NCBI RefSeq assembly: GCF_003640545.1
Contig: NZ_CP025121.1
Coordinates: 124,001 to 188,000 of the forward strand
Reading direction: 5' to 3'
DNA length: 64,000 nucleotides
Source: Candidatus Phytoplasma ziziphi
GTDB lineage: Bacteria; Bacillota_I; Bacilli_A; Acholeplasmatales; Acholeplasmataceae
Shown: positions 9,638-18,670 of the stretch, piece by piece
Position numbering within the stretch: the first letter of the stretch is position 1
Layout: each line of letters starts with the position of its first letter
Notes under the pieces: generated by a model
The model's database searches: none
What the model was told of the DNA's origin: nothing
Seen by the model: the letters and a program-made list of their open reading frames with translations, nothing else
Program-made: the position numbers and the translations under genes

Positions 9638-10186
9638 ATTAAATACAACAAAACTAATAAAAAAGATATAAAACTTAATGTTTTGTATAACGAAAGAATA
9701 CCGCAAGGAGAATATTTCGTAATTGATGAAAACGGTGATACATTAGGTGTTTTAGAAAAAGATAAAATATTTAAAATATCTGAAGAAAAAGATATAGATG
9801 TAGTAATGATTAATCCCAATTCTGATCCTAAAGTTGTTCGTTTGATGGATTATTCACAATTTCGTTATAAGCATCAAAAAAAATTAAAAGAAATCAAAAA
9901 AAAACAATCTATAGTAGATGTAAAAGAGATTCGTATGAGTCCAACTATTGATGATAATGATTTGAATATTAAAATTAAAAAAGCTTATAATTTTTTAAAA
10001 CAAGGTGATAAAGTTAAGATTATTATGCGTTTTAAAGGAAGAATGATAACACAAAGTAATTTTTTAGGTAAAGGTATTTTTGATAAAATTATATCTAATT
10101 TAAAAGATGTAGGCAGTTGCGATATAGTTCCGAAAATGGTTTCTAATCAAATGTTTACTTTTTTATCACCTAAAAAAGTTAAATAA
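9638..10186 (+). CDS. infC: Translation initiation factor IF-3
   Basis: IF-3 binds the 30S subunit, keeps it free of 50S and proofreads start-codon choice. The protein shows the N-domain signature LNVLYNERIPQGEYFVIDENGDTLG and a C-domain with KVVRLMDYSQFRYKHQKK and VKIIMRFKGRMI. A longer frame could begin at TTG 9617, but that would place the strong AAGGAG (9623-9628) inside the gene. ATT at 9638 lies nine bases after AAGGAG and fits the rare-start tradition of infC, which IF-3 uses for autoregulation; from there the protein has 182 residues, a normal length. First gene of the infC-rpmI-rplT operon. Confidence 0.92.
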   Translation: MKYNKTNKKDIKLNVLYNERIPQGEYFVIDENGDTLGVLEKDKIFKISEEKDIDVVMINPNSDPKVVRLMDYSQFRYKHQKKLKEIKKKQSIVDVKEIRMSPTIDDNDLNIKIKKAYNFLKQGDKVKIIMRFKGRMITQSNFLGKGIFDKIISNLKDVGSCDIVPKMVSNQMFTFLSPKKVK

Positions 10187-10235
10187 AAAAATATTGATTA
10201 TAATATTTCTTATAGAATAAGAAGGGCATCAAACA

Positions 10236-10430
10236 GTGATTATGATAAAGAAAAAAAATCACAAAGGTTTAAAAAAAAGAATTAAAATTACTGGTACTGG
10301 TAAATTTTTAAGAAGATATGCTTATAAAAATCATTTAGCTGGTTCAAAAACAACAAAACAAAATAGACAATTAAGAGGTATTACGAAAGTAGATATTTCT
10401 GATGTAAGAAGAATTAAATATCTTATTTAA
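10236..10430 (+). CDS. rpmI: 50S ribosomal protein L35
   Basis: A short, very basic protein (KKKNHKGLKKRIKITGTGK then HLAGSKTTKQNRQLRG) matching L35, about 64 residues. Two starts are possible: GTG 10236, at good distance from AAGGG (10222-10226), or ATG 10242. L35 is part of the large subunit and its gene sits in the usual infC-rpmI-rplT order. Confidence 0.93.
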   Translation: MIMIKKKNHKGLKKRIKITGTGKFLRRYAYKNHLAGSKTTKQNRQLRGITKVDISDVRRIKYLI

Positions 10431-10465
10431 TTTTCTAAATTAAATTAAAAAAGGCAAATATAAAG

Positions 10466-11479
10466 ATGGTTAAAGTAAATTTCGTTACAACAAGACATAA
10501 AAGACGTAAAAAAGTATTAAAATTAGCAAAAGGTTATTTTGGTTCCAAAAGTGTTCTTTATAAAACAGCTAACGAACAAGTTATGCGTTCTTTACAATAT
10601 GCTTATAGAGACAGAAGACAAAAAAAGAGAAATTTCAGAAAATTATGGATTACAAGAATCAGCGCGGGCTGTTTAAATAATGATATTCGTTATTCTCAAT
10701 TTATGCATGGGCTTTTATTATCTAAAGTAGAAGTTAATCGTAAAATGTTAGCTGATATGGTTCATAATGAACCTCAAATGTTTTCGAATTATGTTGATTT
10801 ATCCAAAAAAGCTTTAGAAAATAAAAAAAATATTCAAAAACTAGAATTACAAAAACAAGAAGAAAAAAATAAACAAGAAGAATTAAAAAAACTAGAATTA
10901 CAAAAACAAGAAGAAAAAAATAAACAAGAAGAATTAAAAAAACTAGAATTACAAAAACAAGAAGAAAAAAATAAACAAGAAGAATTAAAAAAACTAGAAT
11001 TACAAAAACAAGAAGAAAAAAATAAACAAGAAGAATTAAAAAAACTAGAATTACAAAAACAAGAAGAAAAAAATAAACAAGAAGAATTAAAAAAACTAGA
11101 ATTACAAAAACAAGAAGAAAAAAATAAACAAGAAGAATTAAAAAAACTAGAATTACAAAAACAAGAAGAAAAAAATAAACAAGAAGAATTAAAAAAACTA
11201 GAATTACAAAAACAAGAAGAAAAAAATAAACAAGAAGAATTAAAAAAACTAGAATTACAAAAACAAGAAGAAAAAAATAAACAAGAAGATCCGAAAGAAA
11301 CTGAATCTGAAAATAAAAAAAATGTCGATCAAGAAAAACAGACAAAAGATATAGATTTGAATAGTAAATTATTACCCGAATTAAGAACATTAGCAAAAAA
11401 ACACCAAATTACAAATGTTTCTAAATTAAAAAAAGCAGATTTAATTAATCTATTACAAGATATAATTAATAAAAAATAA
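10466..11479 (+). CDS. rplT: 50S ribosomal protein L20 with tandem-repeat linker and C-terminal Rho_N/SAP-like domain
   Basis: Residues 1 to about 120 are a normal L20 ([54 protein letters not shown]). L20 usually ends near there. Here it continues into nine tandem copies of a 17-residue unit, [17 protein letters not shown] (residues about 126-278), and then a globular tail (about 310-337) with the pattern [14 protein letters not shown]...[12 protein letters not shown]. This is the LExTM-like helix-extended-helix of Rho_N/SAP nucleic-acid-binding domains. The whole is one open frame with AAAGGC upstream. The repeat probably forms a long charged helix that holds the tail away from the ribosome. 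Function of the tail unknown. Confidence 0.92.
   Translation: MVKVNFVTTRHKRRKKVLKLAKGYFGSKSVLYKTANEQVMRSLQYAYRDRRQKKRNFRKLWITRISAGCLNNDIRYSQFMHGLLLSKVEVNRKMLADMVHNEPQMFSNYVDLSKKALENKKNIQKLELQKQEEKNKQEELKKLELQKQEEKNKQEELKKLELQKQEEKNKQEELKKLELQKQEEKNKQEELKKLELQKQEEKNKQEELKKLELQKQEEKNKQEELKKLELQKQEEKNKQEELKKLELQKQEEKNKQEELKKLELQKQEEKNKQEDPKETESENKKNVDQEKQTKDIDLNSKLLPELRTLAKKHQITNVSKLKKADLINLLQDIINKK
10841..11289 (+). repeat. 51-bp tandem repeat, nine copies, inside rplT
   Basis: Units start at 10841 and every 51 bases to 11249. Eight are essentially identical at the DNA level and the ninth diverges near its end. The unit is a multiple of three, so copy changes keep the frame. The near-perfect DNA identity indicates recent expansion. 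Confidence 0.95.
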
Positions 11480-11506
11480 AATTTGTAGGGAGTTTAAATA
11501 TAAAGA

Positions 11507-12127
11507 ATGATAAAAGAAGAAGTTACAAAAAAAGACATTTTTTCGACTTTAGCAAAAGGTTTATTTTTTTTAATAGTTGCTATTGCATTTTGGTTACATG
11601 ATAAATTTACAATTACAATTAGTAGTTATGACATTAATATTTATAAGATTTTGTTAGGTTGTTTAATCATTTGTATAACTTATTTATTAGTTTTACCTAG
11701 TTTTAAAAAAAACACAGGTTTTGTTAAGTTTTTATTTTTAATTGAGGCTTTTATATTTGTTTTAGTTTCTTTAGGTCTTATATTTCATTTTCTTATAGAT
11801 ACAGAACAAAAATTTTTGAAAAATATTACGGAATTACATTTTATATTTTATTATATTTTTATAATTCATAGTATTATTAAATTATATATTGGTTTCAAAT
11901 TAAGTGATAAAAAAGATATCTTTGCTTCTTTTAAATTTGTTATATATATAGCAACATTAAGTACAAGTTTTTTTCTTATGGGAAAAGAAGTTGATGTAAC
12001 AGAATATATTATGATTATGTTATCTATTTTATTTTTATTATTTTTTGTATATTATTTATATTTAGCATCAAAAAAAATTAGTATTTTTAATAATAAAGAA
12101 AAAAGTATTATTGAAACAGAAGAATAA
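11507..12127 (+). CDS. Hypothetical multi-pass membrane protein
   Basis: A 206-residue protein with about six hydrophobic helices (for example residues 13-30, 45-63, 71-95, 105-125, 142-160 and 168-186) and charged ends. I do not recognise the family. It lies 27 bases after rplT and 33 bases before the M42 peptidase gene on the same strand, so it may be transcribed with them. GGGAG lies upstream but farther than usual from the ATG. Confidence 0.65.
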   Translation: MIKEEVTKKDIFSTLAKGLFFLIVAIAFWLHDKFTITISSYDINIYKILLGCLIICITYLLVLPSFKKNTGFVKFLFLIEAFIFVLVSLGLIFHFLIDTEQKFLKNITELHFIFYYIFIIHSIIKLYIGFKLSDKKDIFASFKFVIYIATLSTSFFLMGKEVDVTEYIMIMLSILFLLFFVYYLYLASKKISIFNNKEKSIIETEE

Positions 12128-12160
12128 TTTAAAATTTCAAAAAGGGAATTAAATTTTATA

Positions 12161-13222
12161 ATGTCTGATTTATTAAAAAATTTAAAAGATTTAACTATGT
12201 TAAATGGTATATCTGGTCAAGAAAAAAAAATTAACAATTATATTAAAGAAAATATTCAAGGAATAGTTGACAAAATTGAACATGATAATTTAGGAACTTT
12301 AATCGCTTATAAAGGTATTCAAGGACCTAAAATTATGTTAGCTGGTCATGTAGATGAAATCGGTTTAATGGTGACTGATATCACCAAAGAAGGATTTGTT
12401 AAATTTCAACCTATAGGGGGTTGGTTAACTAGTGTTATGTTAGCTCAAAAATGGGATATTAACACTGATAAGGGGGTTGTAAAAGCAATTACTGGCGCAA
12501 GACCGCCTCATGTGTTATCTTATGCAGACAGATGTAAAAATCCTGATATGAAAAATTTATTTTTAGATCTTGGTGTTTATAATAAAGAAGAAGTAGAACG
12601 TTTAGGTGTTAAAATTGGAGATATGGTTACTCCTCGAGGTGATTTTGAGGTTTTAGCTAATGAAGATTTTATAGTCGCTAAAGCTCTTGATAATCGTGTA
12701 GGTGCTTTAGTAGTTATGAAAGTACTTGAAGCTTTAAAAAACAATCCTAATCAATGCGTAGGCGCTTTCACAGTTCAAGAAGAAGTAGGTTTAAGAGGAG
12801 CTCAAACAAGTACAAATAAAGTTAAACCTGTTATAGCTGTTGCCGTTGATACTGGCATTGCTGATGATGTTCCAGGTGATGTTAATGCTAGTGCACAAGT
12901 TTTAGGAAAAGGTCCGCAAATTAGTTGTTATGATGGTGGTTTAATTCCTCATAAAGCTTTAAGAGAATTAATTATTAAAACAGCTCGTGATAATAATATT
13001 CCTTTCCAAGAGCCTAAACCAACAGGTGGCGAAACTGATGGTTCAGCAATACACTTACGCAACGAAGGGGCCGCTACTATTGTTATTGGTGTTCCGACTC
13101 GTTATCTTCATTCTCATACTTCTGTTGTTAATAAAAAAGATATCGAAAGCACAGTTAAACTTTTAGTTTTATTAGTTCAACAATTAGACGATAAAAAAGT
13201 TCAAGAAATTTTATTTAATTAA
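12161..13222 (+). CDS. M42 family metallopeptidase (glutamyl/deblocking aminopeptidase-like)
   Basis: A 353-residue cytosolic di-zinc aminopeptidase of the M42 family, expected to trim peptides taken up from the host. Visible signatures: AGHVDEIGLMVT (metal-binding His and Asp), ALDNRVG (second Asp), QEEVGLRGA (general-base Glu and metal Glu), VAVDTG, and PTRYLHSHTSVV near the C-terminus with the last His. Length is normal. AAAGGGA precedes the ATG. It is intact and its codon use matches the housekeeping neighbours. Confidence 0.92.
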   Translation: MSDLLKNLKDLTMLNGISGQEKKINNYIKENIQGIVDKIEHDNLGTLIAYKGIQGPKIMLAGHVDEIGLMVTDITKEGFVKFQPIGGWLTSVMLAQKWDINTDKGVVKAITGARPPHVLSYADRCKNPDMKNLFLDLGVYNKEEVERLGVKIGDMVTPRGDFEVLANEDFIVAKALDNRVGALVVMKVLEALKNNPNQCVGAFTVQEEVGLRGAQTSTNKVKPVIAVAVDTGIADDVPGDVNASAQVLGKGPQISCYDGGLIPHKALRELIIKTARDNNIPFQEPKPTGGETDGSAIHLRNEGAATIVIGVPTRYLHSHTSVVNKKDIESTVKLLVLLVQQLDDKKVQEILFN

Positions 13223-13319
13223 TAATAATTTCAATTAATAAAAATAGACTATAATTATTAAAAAGGATTTATTTTATTTTTATAGCTATTTTTAAACAAA
13301 TCGAAGAGGTTTTATTTTT

Positions 13320-13454
13320 ATGAAAAGAACATATCAACCTAGTAAAATAAAAAGAATTAGGACACATGGTTTCAGAACTAGAATGTCTACTCCTGAAGGA
13401 CGTCGTGTGCTTTCTAATAGAAGAAGAAAAGGTCGTATTAGATTAACTGTTTAG
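13320..13454 (+). CDS. rpmH: 50S ribosomal protein L34
   Basis: A 44-residue protein, [20 protein letters not shown] followed by [19 protein letters not shown]. This is the L34 signature and normal length. GAAGAGG lies upstream. It heads the conserved rpmH-rnpA-yidC cluster, which is often near the chromosomal origin, but dnaA is not adjacent here: the upstream neighbour is an M42 peptidase. Confidence 0.95.
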   Translation: MKRTYQPSKIKRIRTHGFRTRMSTPEGRRVLSNRRRKGRIRLTV

Positions 13455-13732
13455 TAATTCGAATATTTTAAAAGATTATATTCATTTTTTTAATTTTTTA
13501 AATTAATACAAAATTAATATTTTTAAAGAACGTAATAAGTTATAGTTTATTGTCTTTTTGAAATAGTCAATTTCTTGTTTTATATATTTTTATTAAAAGA
13601 TTATAACTATAATGATACGTTTTTTATTTTTATTGATGAAAAATTTTTAAAAAATACATTTAAATTTAAATATTTTCTTTTTAAAATAAGTTTTGATAAA
13701 ATTTAAGGAATTATATATATAAATTTTTAGAT

Positions 13733-14068
13733 ATGAAAAAAAAATTTATTTTAAAAAAAAAAAGCGAAATAGATTTGATTTTTAAATTTAAAAAAAATGT
13801 AAAAAATTATTTTTTTATATTATATTACATTAAAAATGAAAATTTAGAAAATTTTAAATTTGCTTTAAGTATTAACAAAAAATATGGGAAAGCATACGAA
13901 AGAAATTTAATAAAAAGACGTTTAAGAATGATTATCCATAATAATATATCTTTGATAGATAAGCATATGTCTTTTGTTCTTGTTATTAAATTTGCGGCCA
14001 AAGAGTTAAATTTTTATAATTTAGAAAAAAAATTTTTAATTTTATTAAAAAAGTCCTCTTTGAATTAA
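13733..14068 (+). CDS. rnpA: Ribonuclease P protein component
   Basis: A 111-residue basic protein. It binds the RNase P RNA and helps mature tRNA 5' ends. The RNR-like motif is visible as AYERNLIKRRLRMII, preceded by FALSINKKYGKA; these match the RnpA core. AAGGAATT lies upstream, farther than ideal. The 278-base gap from rpmH contains no visible gene. Confidence 0.9.
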   Translation: MKKKFILKKKSEIDLIFKFKKNVKNYFFILYYIKNENLENFKFALSINKKYGKAYERNLIKRRLRMIIHNNISLIDKHMSFVLVIKFAAKELNFYNLEKKFLILLKKSSLN

Positions 14069-14089
14069 TACAAAACAAGGTAGTTGATT

Positions 14090-15706
14090 GTGAATAATAT
14101 TCCAAATAAAAAAATGAAATTATTTCAAAATTTTTTTATTGTTTTAATTTTATCTTTAATTTTGCTTTTTGTTATAAGAAGCTTCGGGCCTAAACAAATT
14201 GATTATAAAAAATTAAAAAATCAAGATATTCAAATTATTTTTAATAAAGATATATTTGAATCTATTAAAGATTACGAATTTGAAAAAAATATAAAAAGTA
14301 AAATCGATCTGGAGTTTGCTTTTGAAAAAAAATATATTAGTATATTTGTTTTTGGTTTCGATCCAAAATCTAAAAATATTATTTTAGAAAAATTAGAAAA
14401 AATCCCTTCAGATAGCGATCCATCAGCAAAAGAAATAATAGTAAAAATAGAACAACAAATCCAAGATAAAATAAAAGATGAAAATAATGTTTTTTATTTT
14501 GAAGAAAAATTATCATCTAAAGAAGAAACATCTCAAATTCAAGATTTTTTCACTATTAAAACAGGAACGAATCTGGAATATTTTAATAAAAAATATGAAG
14601 ACTTAAGTAATTCAAAATTAAAAATTGGAAAATTAAATATTAAGCAATACAATGATCTCCAAATTATAAAATCCAAATTTTTAGGTATTTTCGACAAAGA
14701 TAAAAAGTTTCTTACACAAAACAATGAATCTTATTATAATGAAATAATTAAAACAAAAATAAATAAAAATAATAAAAATGAAATAAATTATTTTAATTTA
14801 AAATATGACGAAACAGACAAAAACGAACAATATACAAAGATTCTTGTAGATGATAAAGGTACTTTACCTATTCAATGGCCTAATAAAATAGAATGGTACT
14901 TTTTTTTAGGTTGGGGTTATATTTGGAATGTTTTAGTTGTTTTTATTGGTTATTTTTTGCATTTGTTCTCGTTTATGTGTATCGGAGAAGGATGGTTTTT
15001 TGGAAATTTAGGATTAGGTATTGTTTTAACTACTTTATTAATAAGAACTTTATCATGGCCTATTTATACAAAATCTAGTACTTTTAGTATGAATATGAGT
15101 TTGGCTCAACCAGAAATTAATAAAATACAAGAAAAATACGCTTTAAAAAAAGATAGAGAATCTATGCAGAAAATGCAAATGGAAATTTTTAAAGCATATC
15201 AAAAACATAATTTTAGTATTTTTAGTATTTTTATATCTTTTTTGCAAATGCCTATTTTGATAGCAATGTTTCGAACTTTAAATCGTTTTCGTAATCCTGG
15301 TGGCATTTTCCCTGTTATTGAAAATAAATCTCCATTTTTAGGATGCATAAATTTAAACCAAGAAACCTCTAATACTAATGGGTTTATTTTTGCAAAAATT
15401 GTTTTATCTTTAATAGTTGGAATCAGTATGTATTTTTTAAATAAAATTAATTTAAAAAAACCTTCTTATTTAAAAACAAATACCAAAATTTTAAATAATG
15501 AACAAAAAAATAAACAAAAAAATCAAGAAATGACTATGAAAATAGTTAATTATGTTATGATTGTGTTTATGGTTATTAATGCTTTTAATGATTCAGCTTT
15601 ATCTTTATATTGGATAACTGGAAATCTTTATACTATTTTCCAAATAACAATAAATCGTAAAAAGATGGAAAAAAAATATCATATATTAAAAAATAAAAGT
15701 TTTTGA
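14090..15706 (+). CDS. yidC: Membrane protein insertase YidC/OxaA
   Basis: YidC inserts membrane proteins with or without SecYEG. An N-terminal TM (about residues 12-30) is followed by a large, variable external domain of about 230 residues and then the conserved insertase core: GEGWFFGNLGLGIVLTTLLI, a Lys-rich cytosolic hairpin (IQEKYALKKDRESMQKMQMEIFKAYQKHN), FISFLQMPILIAMFR and SALSLYWITGNLYTIFQ. The start is taken as GTG 14090, nine bases after CAAGG; an in-frame TTG lies two codons earlier but too close to that site. It follows rnpA by about 20 bases. Confidence 0.93.
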   Translation: MNNIPNKKMKLFQNFFIVLILSLILLFVIRSFGPKQIDYKKLKNQDIQIIFNKDIFESIKDYEFEKNIKSKIDLEFAFEKKYISIFVFGFDPKSKNIILEKLEKIPSDSDPSAKEIIVKIEQQIQDKIKDENNVFYFEEKLSSKEETSQIQDFFTIKTGTNLEYFNKKYEDLSNSKLKIGKLNIKQYNDLQIIKSKFLGIFDKDKKFLTQNNESYYNEIIKTKINKNNKNEINYFNLKYDETDKNEQYTKILVDDKGTLPIQWPNKIEWYFFLGWGYIWNVLVVFIGYFLHLFSFMCIGEGWFFGNLGLGIVLTTLLIRTLSWPIYTKSSTFSMNMSLAQPEINKIQEKYALKKDRESMQKMQMEIFKAYQKHNFSIFSIFISFLQMPILIAMFRTLNRFRNPGGIFPVIENKSPFLGCINLNQETSNTNGFIFAKIVLSLIVGISMYFLNKINLKKPSYLKTNTKILNNEQKNKQKNQEMTMKIVNYVMIVFMVINAFNDSALSLYWITGNLYTIFQITINRKKMEKKYHILKNKSF

Positions 15707-15781
15707 TAAAATTTTAATTTTTTAATAATAATTAATTTAATTTAAGAAAATTTCAAATATTTTGGAATTGAATATAAGAAT

Positions 15782-15840
15782 AAAAATCAAATTGTTTTCA
15801 AAAATATTTTGAAATAAAACAGTTTGATTTTTATTTTTTT
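15782..15840 (+). terminator. Rho-independent terminator after yidC
   Basis: AAAAATCAAATTGTTTT and AAAACAGTTTGATTTTT form a long stem around an AT loop, followed by ATTTTTTT. Confidence 0.8.
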
Positions 15841-15903
15841 AGATATTTTTTATAATAAATTAAGTTTCAAAAATGAAAGGTTTTTATATATAATTATTTT
15901 ATT

Positions 15904-17283
15904 ATGCCGAATGTAAAGAAGAAAATAAAAATTTTTGGTTTATATCCTATTATATTTTTGATATTATTTTTTATTCTTATTTGTAATATTTATTATATTC
16001 AATCTTGTCCTGATCTAGAAAGAATAGATATAACTAAACAGTTATGGAATTCTTGTTTAACTTCTTTGTTTTTTATAATGATATTTGGAATTGGCTTGAA
16101 TTTTATTGGTGACAAAATCCCTTTTTTTAATAAATTAGGTTTAGGTTTTTTACTTTGTATTTTGGTTCCTTCTTTTTTAGTATATAAAAAGATTATATGC
16201 AAGGATATACATGATCAATTAAAGTTTTTTATTTTTGAAAAAAAAGGAATTAATTTTGCTAAAATTTTTATTGTTTTCGTTGTGATAGGCAGTATTCTAA
16301 ATATAGAACGTAATTTATTAAAAAGAGTGATTATAAAATTTATTCCTTTATCTTTGTTAACTGTTTTAGTTTCTTTTCTTATGACAGGGTTGTTAGGTTA
16401 TCTATTAAACTATAAACCTGACAGTTCAATAACCAAATCTCGTGGGCCTTTTATAGATTCTATTTTTTTTATTTCTGTTCCTTTAACTAATGGAGGGACT
16501 AATTTAGGCATTAATAGTTTAGCAGAACCCTCTTATGAAAAATGTTTCGGTATAGGTAAAGAAAAACTTAAAAGTATTTTTTTAGCTCCTCTTATTTTAG
16601 CTAGATGTGTAAGTATTTTTTTAGCTGGCGTACTATATTTATTTTTTAATAAAACTAAATATAGTGGTCAAGGTCAGTTAGAAAAACAGAAAACAAATCA
16701 TATAGTACATAATATTTCTAAAGATGTTTTAGATTATAAAAATATTGGATCTGGGTTATTAATTATTTTAGGGATGTATTCTTTATGTAATATGATTAAT
16801 CAAATGTTATCTTTTAATAAAACATTTGGTTTAGATACTATGGTATATATTATTTTTTTATCTTTAATAATAAAAATTTTTAATTTGATTTCTGATGAAT
16901 ATCAAAAGTATATAGTGCAAATTGGAAAATTTATGAGCGTTAATTTTACAGCTCCTGCGTTAGTCGCTTTAGGTTTAGATACTGATTTTAATATTTTATT
17001 ATTAGGTATAACCAATTATCGCATTATATGTATGGTTTTCGTTTCTTTGATGATTGCTATTACTGTTTCTTTTTATTTAGCTTTATTATTGAATTTTAAT
17101 CCTTTAGAGTCTTCTTTAATATTGGGTATTTCTTCTCATAGTATCGGAAGCACTGGAAATCTCGGAGTTATGTCTATTAGTAATAGAATGTATTTATTAC
17201 CTTTCGCAATGATAATTACTAGAATTACAGGAATTTTTGTTTTTATTTTTTCTTCTTTTTGTTTTATTAAAATTTATCAATAA
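15904..17283 (+). CDS. 2-hydroxycarboxylate transporter (malate/citrate:Na+ symporter, CitS/MleP family)
   Basis: A 459-residue carrier with about 11-12 hydrophobic segments. It matches the 2HCT family through its two re-entrant-loop motifs: TNGGTNLGINSLAEPSYE (the first GGxG-type loop) and SSHSIGSTGNLGVMS (the second). Phytoplasmas are known to import malate and related acids by such symporters and to feed them through malic enzyme. The gene stands alone after the yidC terminator; AAAGG lies upstream. Substrate (malate or citrate) cannot be decided from the sequence alone. Confidence 0.88.
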   Translation: MPNVKKKIKIFGLYPIIFLILFFILICNIYYIQSCPDLERIDITKQLWNSCLTSLFFIMIFGIGLNFIGDKIPFFNKLGLGFLLCILVPSFLVYKKIICKDIHDQLKFFIFEKKGINFAKIFIVFVVIGSILNIERNLLKRVIIKFIPLSLLTVLVSFLMTGLLGYLLNYKPDSSITKSRGPFIDSIFFISVPLTNGGTNLGINSLAEPSYEKCFGIGKEKLKSIFLAPLILARCVSIFLAGVLYLFFNKTKYSGQGQLEKQKTNHIVHNISKDVLDYKNIGSGLLIILGMYSLCNMINQMLSFNKTFGLDTMVYIIFLSLIIKIFNLISDEYQKYIVQIGKFMSVNFTAPALVALGLDTDFNILLLGITNYRIICMVFVSLMIAITVSFYLALLLNFNPLESSLILGISSHSIGSTGNLGVMSISNRMYLLPFAMIITRITGIFVFIFSSFCFIKIYQ

Positions 17284-17540
17284 AAATAAAAAGATATTTA
17301 AATAAATATAATTTTGAATTTAAAAAAATATTTTTTTGTTGTAGTTCAAAAAAATAAAAATTTTATTAATTTAAAAATTTAAAAAACTAACTTATTTATG
17401 TTTTTTAATTCTTAATGTATAATGAATTTAATTTTTATTTCTTTTTATTATTGTATTTTCTTAATATATTTTTTCTTCTTTATTTTCTTTTGGTTATTCA
17501 TTCGTATCGTTATAGGTAAATTAAATAATTTTGATTTTTA

Positions 17541-17576
17541 AGAGTTTAACTTTTAAAGTTAAGCTCTATTTTTTTA
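17541..17576 (+). terminator. Hairpin plus T-run, repeat of 822-857
   Basis: AGAGTTTAACTTT and AAAGTTAAGCTCT pair over about 12 positions, followed by ATTTTTTT, then CCTAAATTAAGGA and a start codon. The same plan occurs at 822. Confidence 0.5.
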
Positions 17577-17605
17577 CCTAAATTAAGGATATTTTTTATA
17601 TATGG

Positions 17606-17757
17606 CACTAAATAAAAAAAATTCGTTTAAAAGGGCGATTATATTTTAGAAGAAAAAAATTTATTAGAACAACATTTAGATCTTAAACAACATAACCCTA
17701 TTAATTTTTGAAAAACGAACTTATGATTCTGAATGTTTTATTTTTTTGTTTTAAGCT
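17606..17757 (+). pseudogene. Remnant of a short conserved gene (two frameshifts)
   Basis: ATG about 17606 begins MALNKKNSFKRAII and then stops. Continuing in a second frame gives LEEKNLLEQHLDLKQHNPIN and then, in a third, FEKRTYDSECF. A similar peptide (NNLLEKYLEIKQNKTYQFKK) is found on the minus strand at 1095-958. Two copies with matching upstream CCTAAATTAAGGA support a decayed gene rather than chance. Product not recognised. Confidence 0.4.
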
Positions 17758-18065
17758 TTTTTATTACTGAATTTTATTTTTAAAATTTATTTCAAATTCT
17801 AAAAATATTTAAAAAAATAAGATTTATTCGTGTCAAAAAATTATTCTCAAATTTTTAATTTTTTAATAATACATATAAATAAAAAACTAATTTTTGGTTT
17901 TTATAATAAAATAAATTATTAAACTAAAAATATAATTTTTTTTAAGTTTTTAATGAAACTTATTTTTTCATTTTTAATAAAATAAAGGAATTAAGTTAAA
18001 AAACTAATTTTTTCATTTGTTTCCCCCTAGCCCAAAATAAACGTAATAATCAAAATTACCACCTA

Positions 18066-18104
18066 AAATCAAACTCAAAAACTAAAATTTGAGTTTGATT
18101 TTTT
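18066..18104 (+). terminator. Strong hairpin with T-run
   Basis: AAATCAAACTCAAA and TTTGAGTTTGATTT form a 14-base-pair stem, followed by TTTTTT. It lies just upstream of the gene at 18153, so it ends something upstream or attenuates that gene. Confidence 0.7.
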
Positions 18105-18152
18105 TTATTGTCAAAACTCGGAAATAAAGGAGAAGAAAAATAAATTGTTAAA

Positions 18153-18503
18153 ATGCAAACACAAAAATTTATATTAAAGGAATGTTTTAAATTATTAAAA
18201 ACATTTTCAATTTTCAAAATGATATTACATAAACAAGCTAACAACAATTTTAATTTTGAAAATAATACATTTTATCTCAGTTATGATTCCATTTCTGAAT
18301 GTTATGAACTCTTAGAAGAAATGAAAAAAACAAAAGAAAATTTGCCTTTTGAAATTAAATTCACAGAAAAATTAGAAAGTAAATATGATTATAGATTTAA
18401 TATGAAAACAAAAAAATTATTATTAAATCAAAATTTGTTCTTAGATATTTACGAAAAATTACAAAAGAAACAAAAATTTTTATCATCTCTTAAAAAATGG
18501 TGA
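18153..18503 (+). CDS. Hypothetical protein (116 aa)
   Basis: A small, mixed-charge soluble protein I do not recognise. AAGGAG at about 18128 is about 20 bases from the ATG, a poor spacing, and no better in-frame start exists. A stretch ECYELLEEMKKTKENLPFEI faintly resembles PQILEEMKQTKITLINDN in the PMU protein at 45187, but this is weak. It begins the mosaic of small genes and fragments. Confidence 0.45.
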   Translation: MQTQKFILKECFKLLKTFSIFKMILHKQANNNFNFENNTFYLSYDSISECYELLEEMKKTKENLPFEIKFTEKLESKYDYRFNMKTKKLLLNQNLFLDIYEKLQKKQKFLSSLKKW

Positions 18504-18588
18504 TATATAAAAAAAGAGTTTTAAAAATAATAGATTATAAATGAACTAGTCATTTTTTATTATTTAAAAAAAAGGAGTTAATAAGTAA

Positions 18589-18669
18589 ATGACTAAAAAA
18601 ATAATATATAAAGCCGACGGCAAAACAAAGGAGTTAATAAATAAAAAAAATATAGAAAAGAGATTTTAG
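18589..18669 (+). pseudogene. Truncated copy of the DUF2963-like gene at 31834
   Basis: The upstream DNA with AAAAAAAAGGAGTTAATAAG and the first dozen codons (MTKKIIYKADGKT) nearly repeat 31799-31866 (MTKKITYLADGKY). After the shared part the frame runs into unrelated sequence and stops after 26 residues. This is a recombination scar: only the 5' end of the gene was left. Confidence 0.65.
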
Positions 18670-18670
18670 C

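Larger units (their letters stand above)
17284..18152. other. Intergenic region with a leader-like repeat and gene remnant
   Basis: About 870 bases without an intact gene. It contains the second copy of the hairpin/T-run leader (17541-17576), a broken gene remnant (17606-17757), and a convincing terminator-like hairpin at 18066-18104. It marks the boundary between the housekeeping island and the mobile mosaic. Confidence 0.5.

Noticed and set aside
10841-11289. Possible CRISPR array because of regular repeats
   Set aside because: Units are directly adjacent without spacers and lie inside a reading frame; no cas genes are present.
10734-11396. Minus-strand 220-codon open frame with hydrophobic repeats
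   Set aside because: It is the shadow of the rplT repeat array; the plus strand holds a proven L20 and the frame repeats with the 51-bp unit.
13320-13732. Chromosomal origin next to rpmH
   Set aside because: dnaA is not adjacent and I see no cluster of DnaA boxes (TTATCCACA-like) in the gap; the location is only suggestive.
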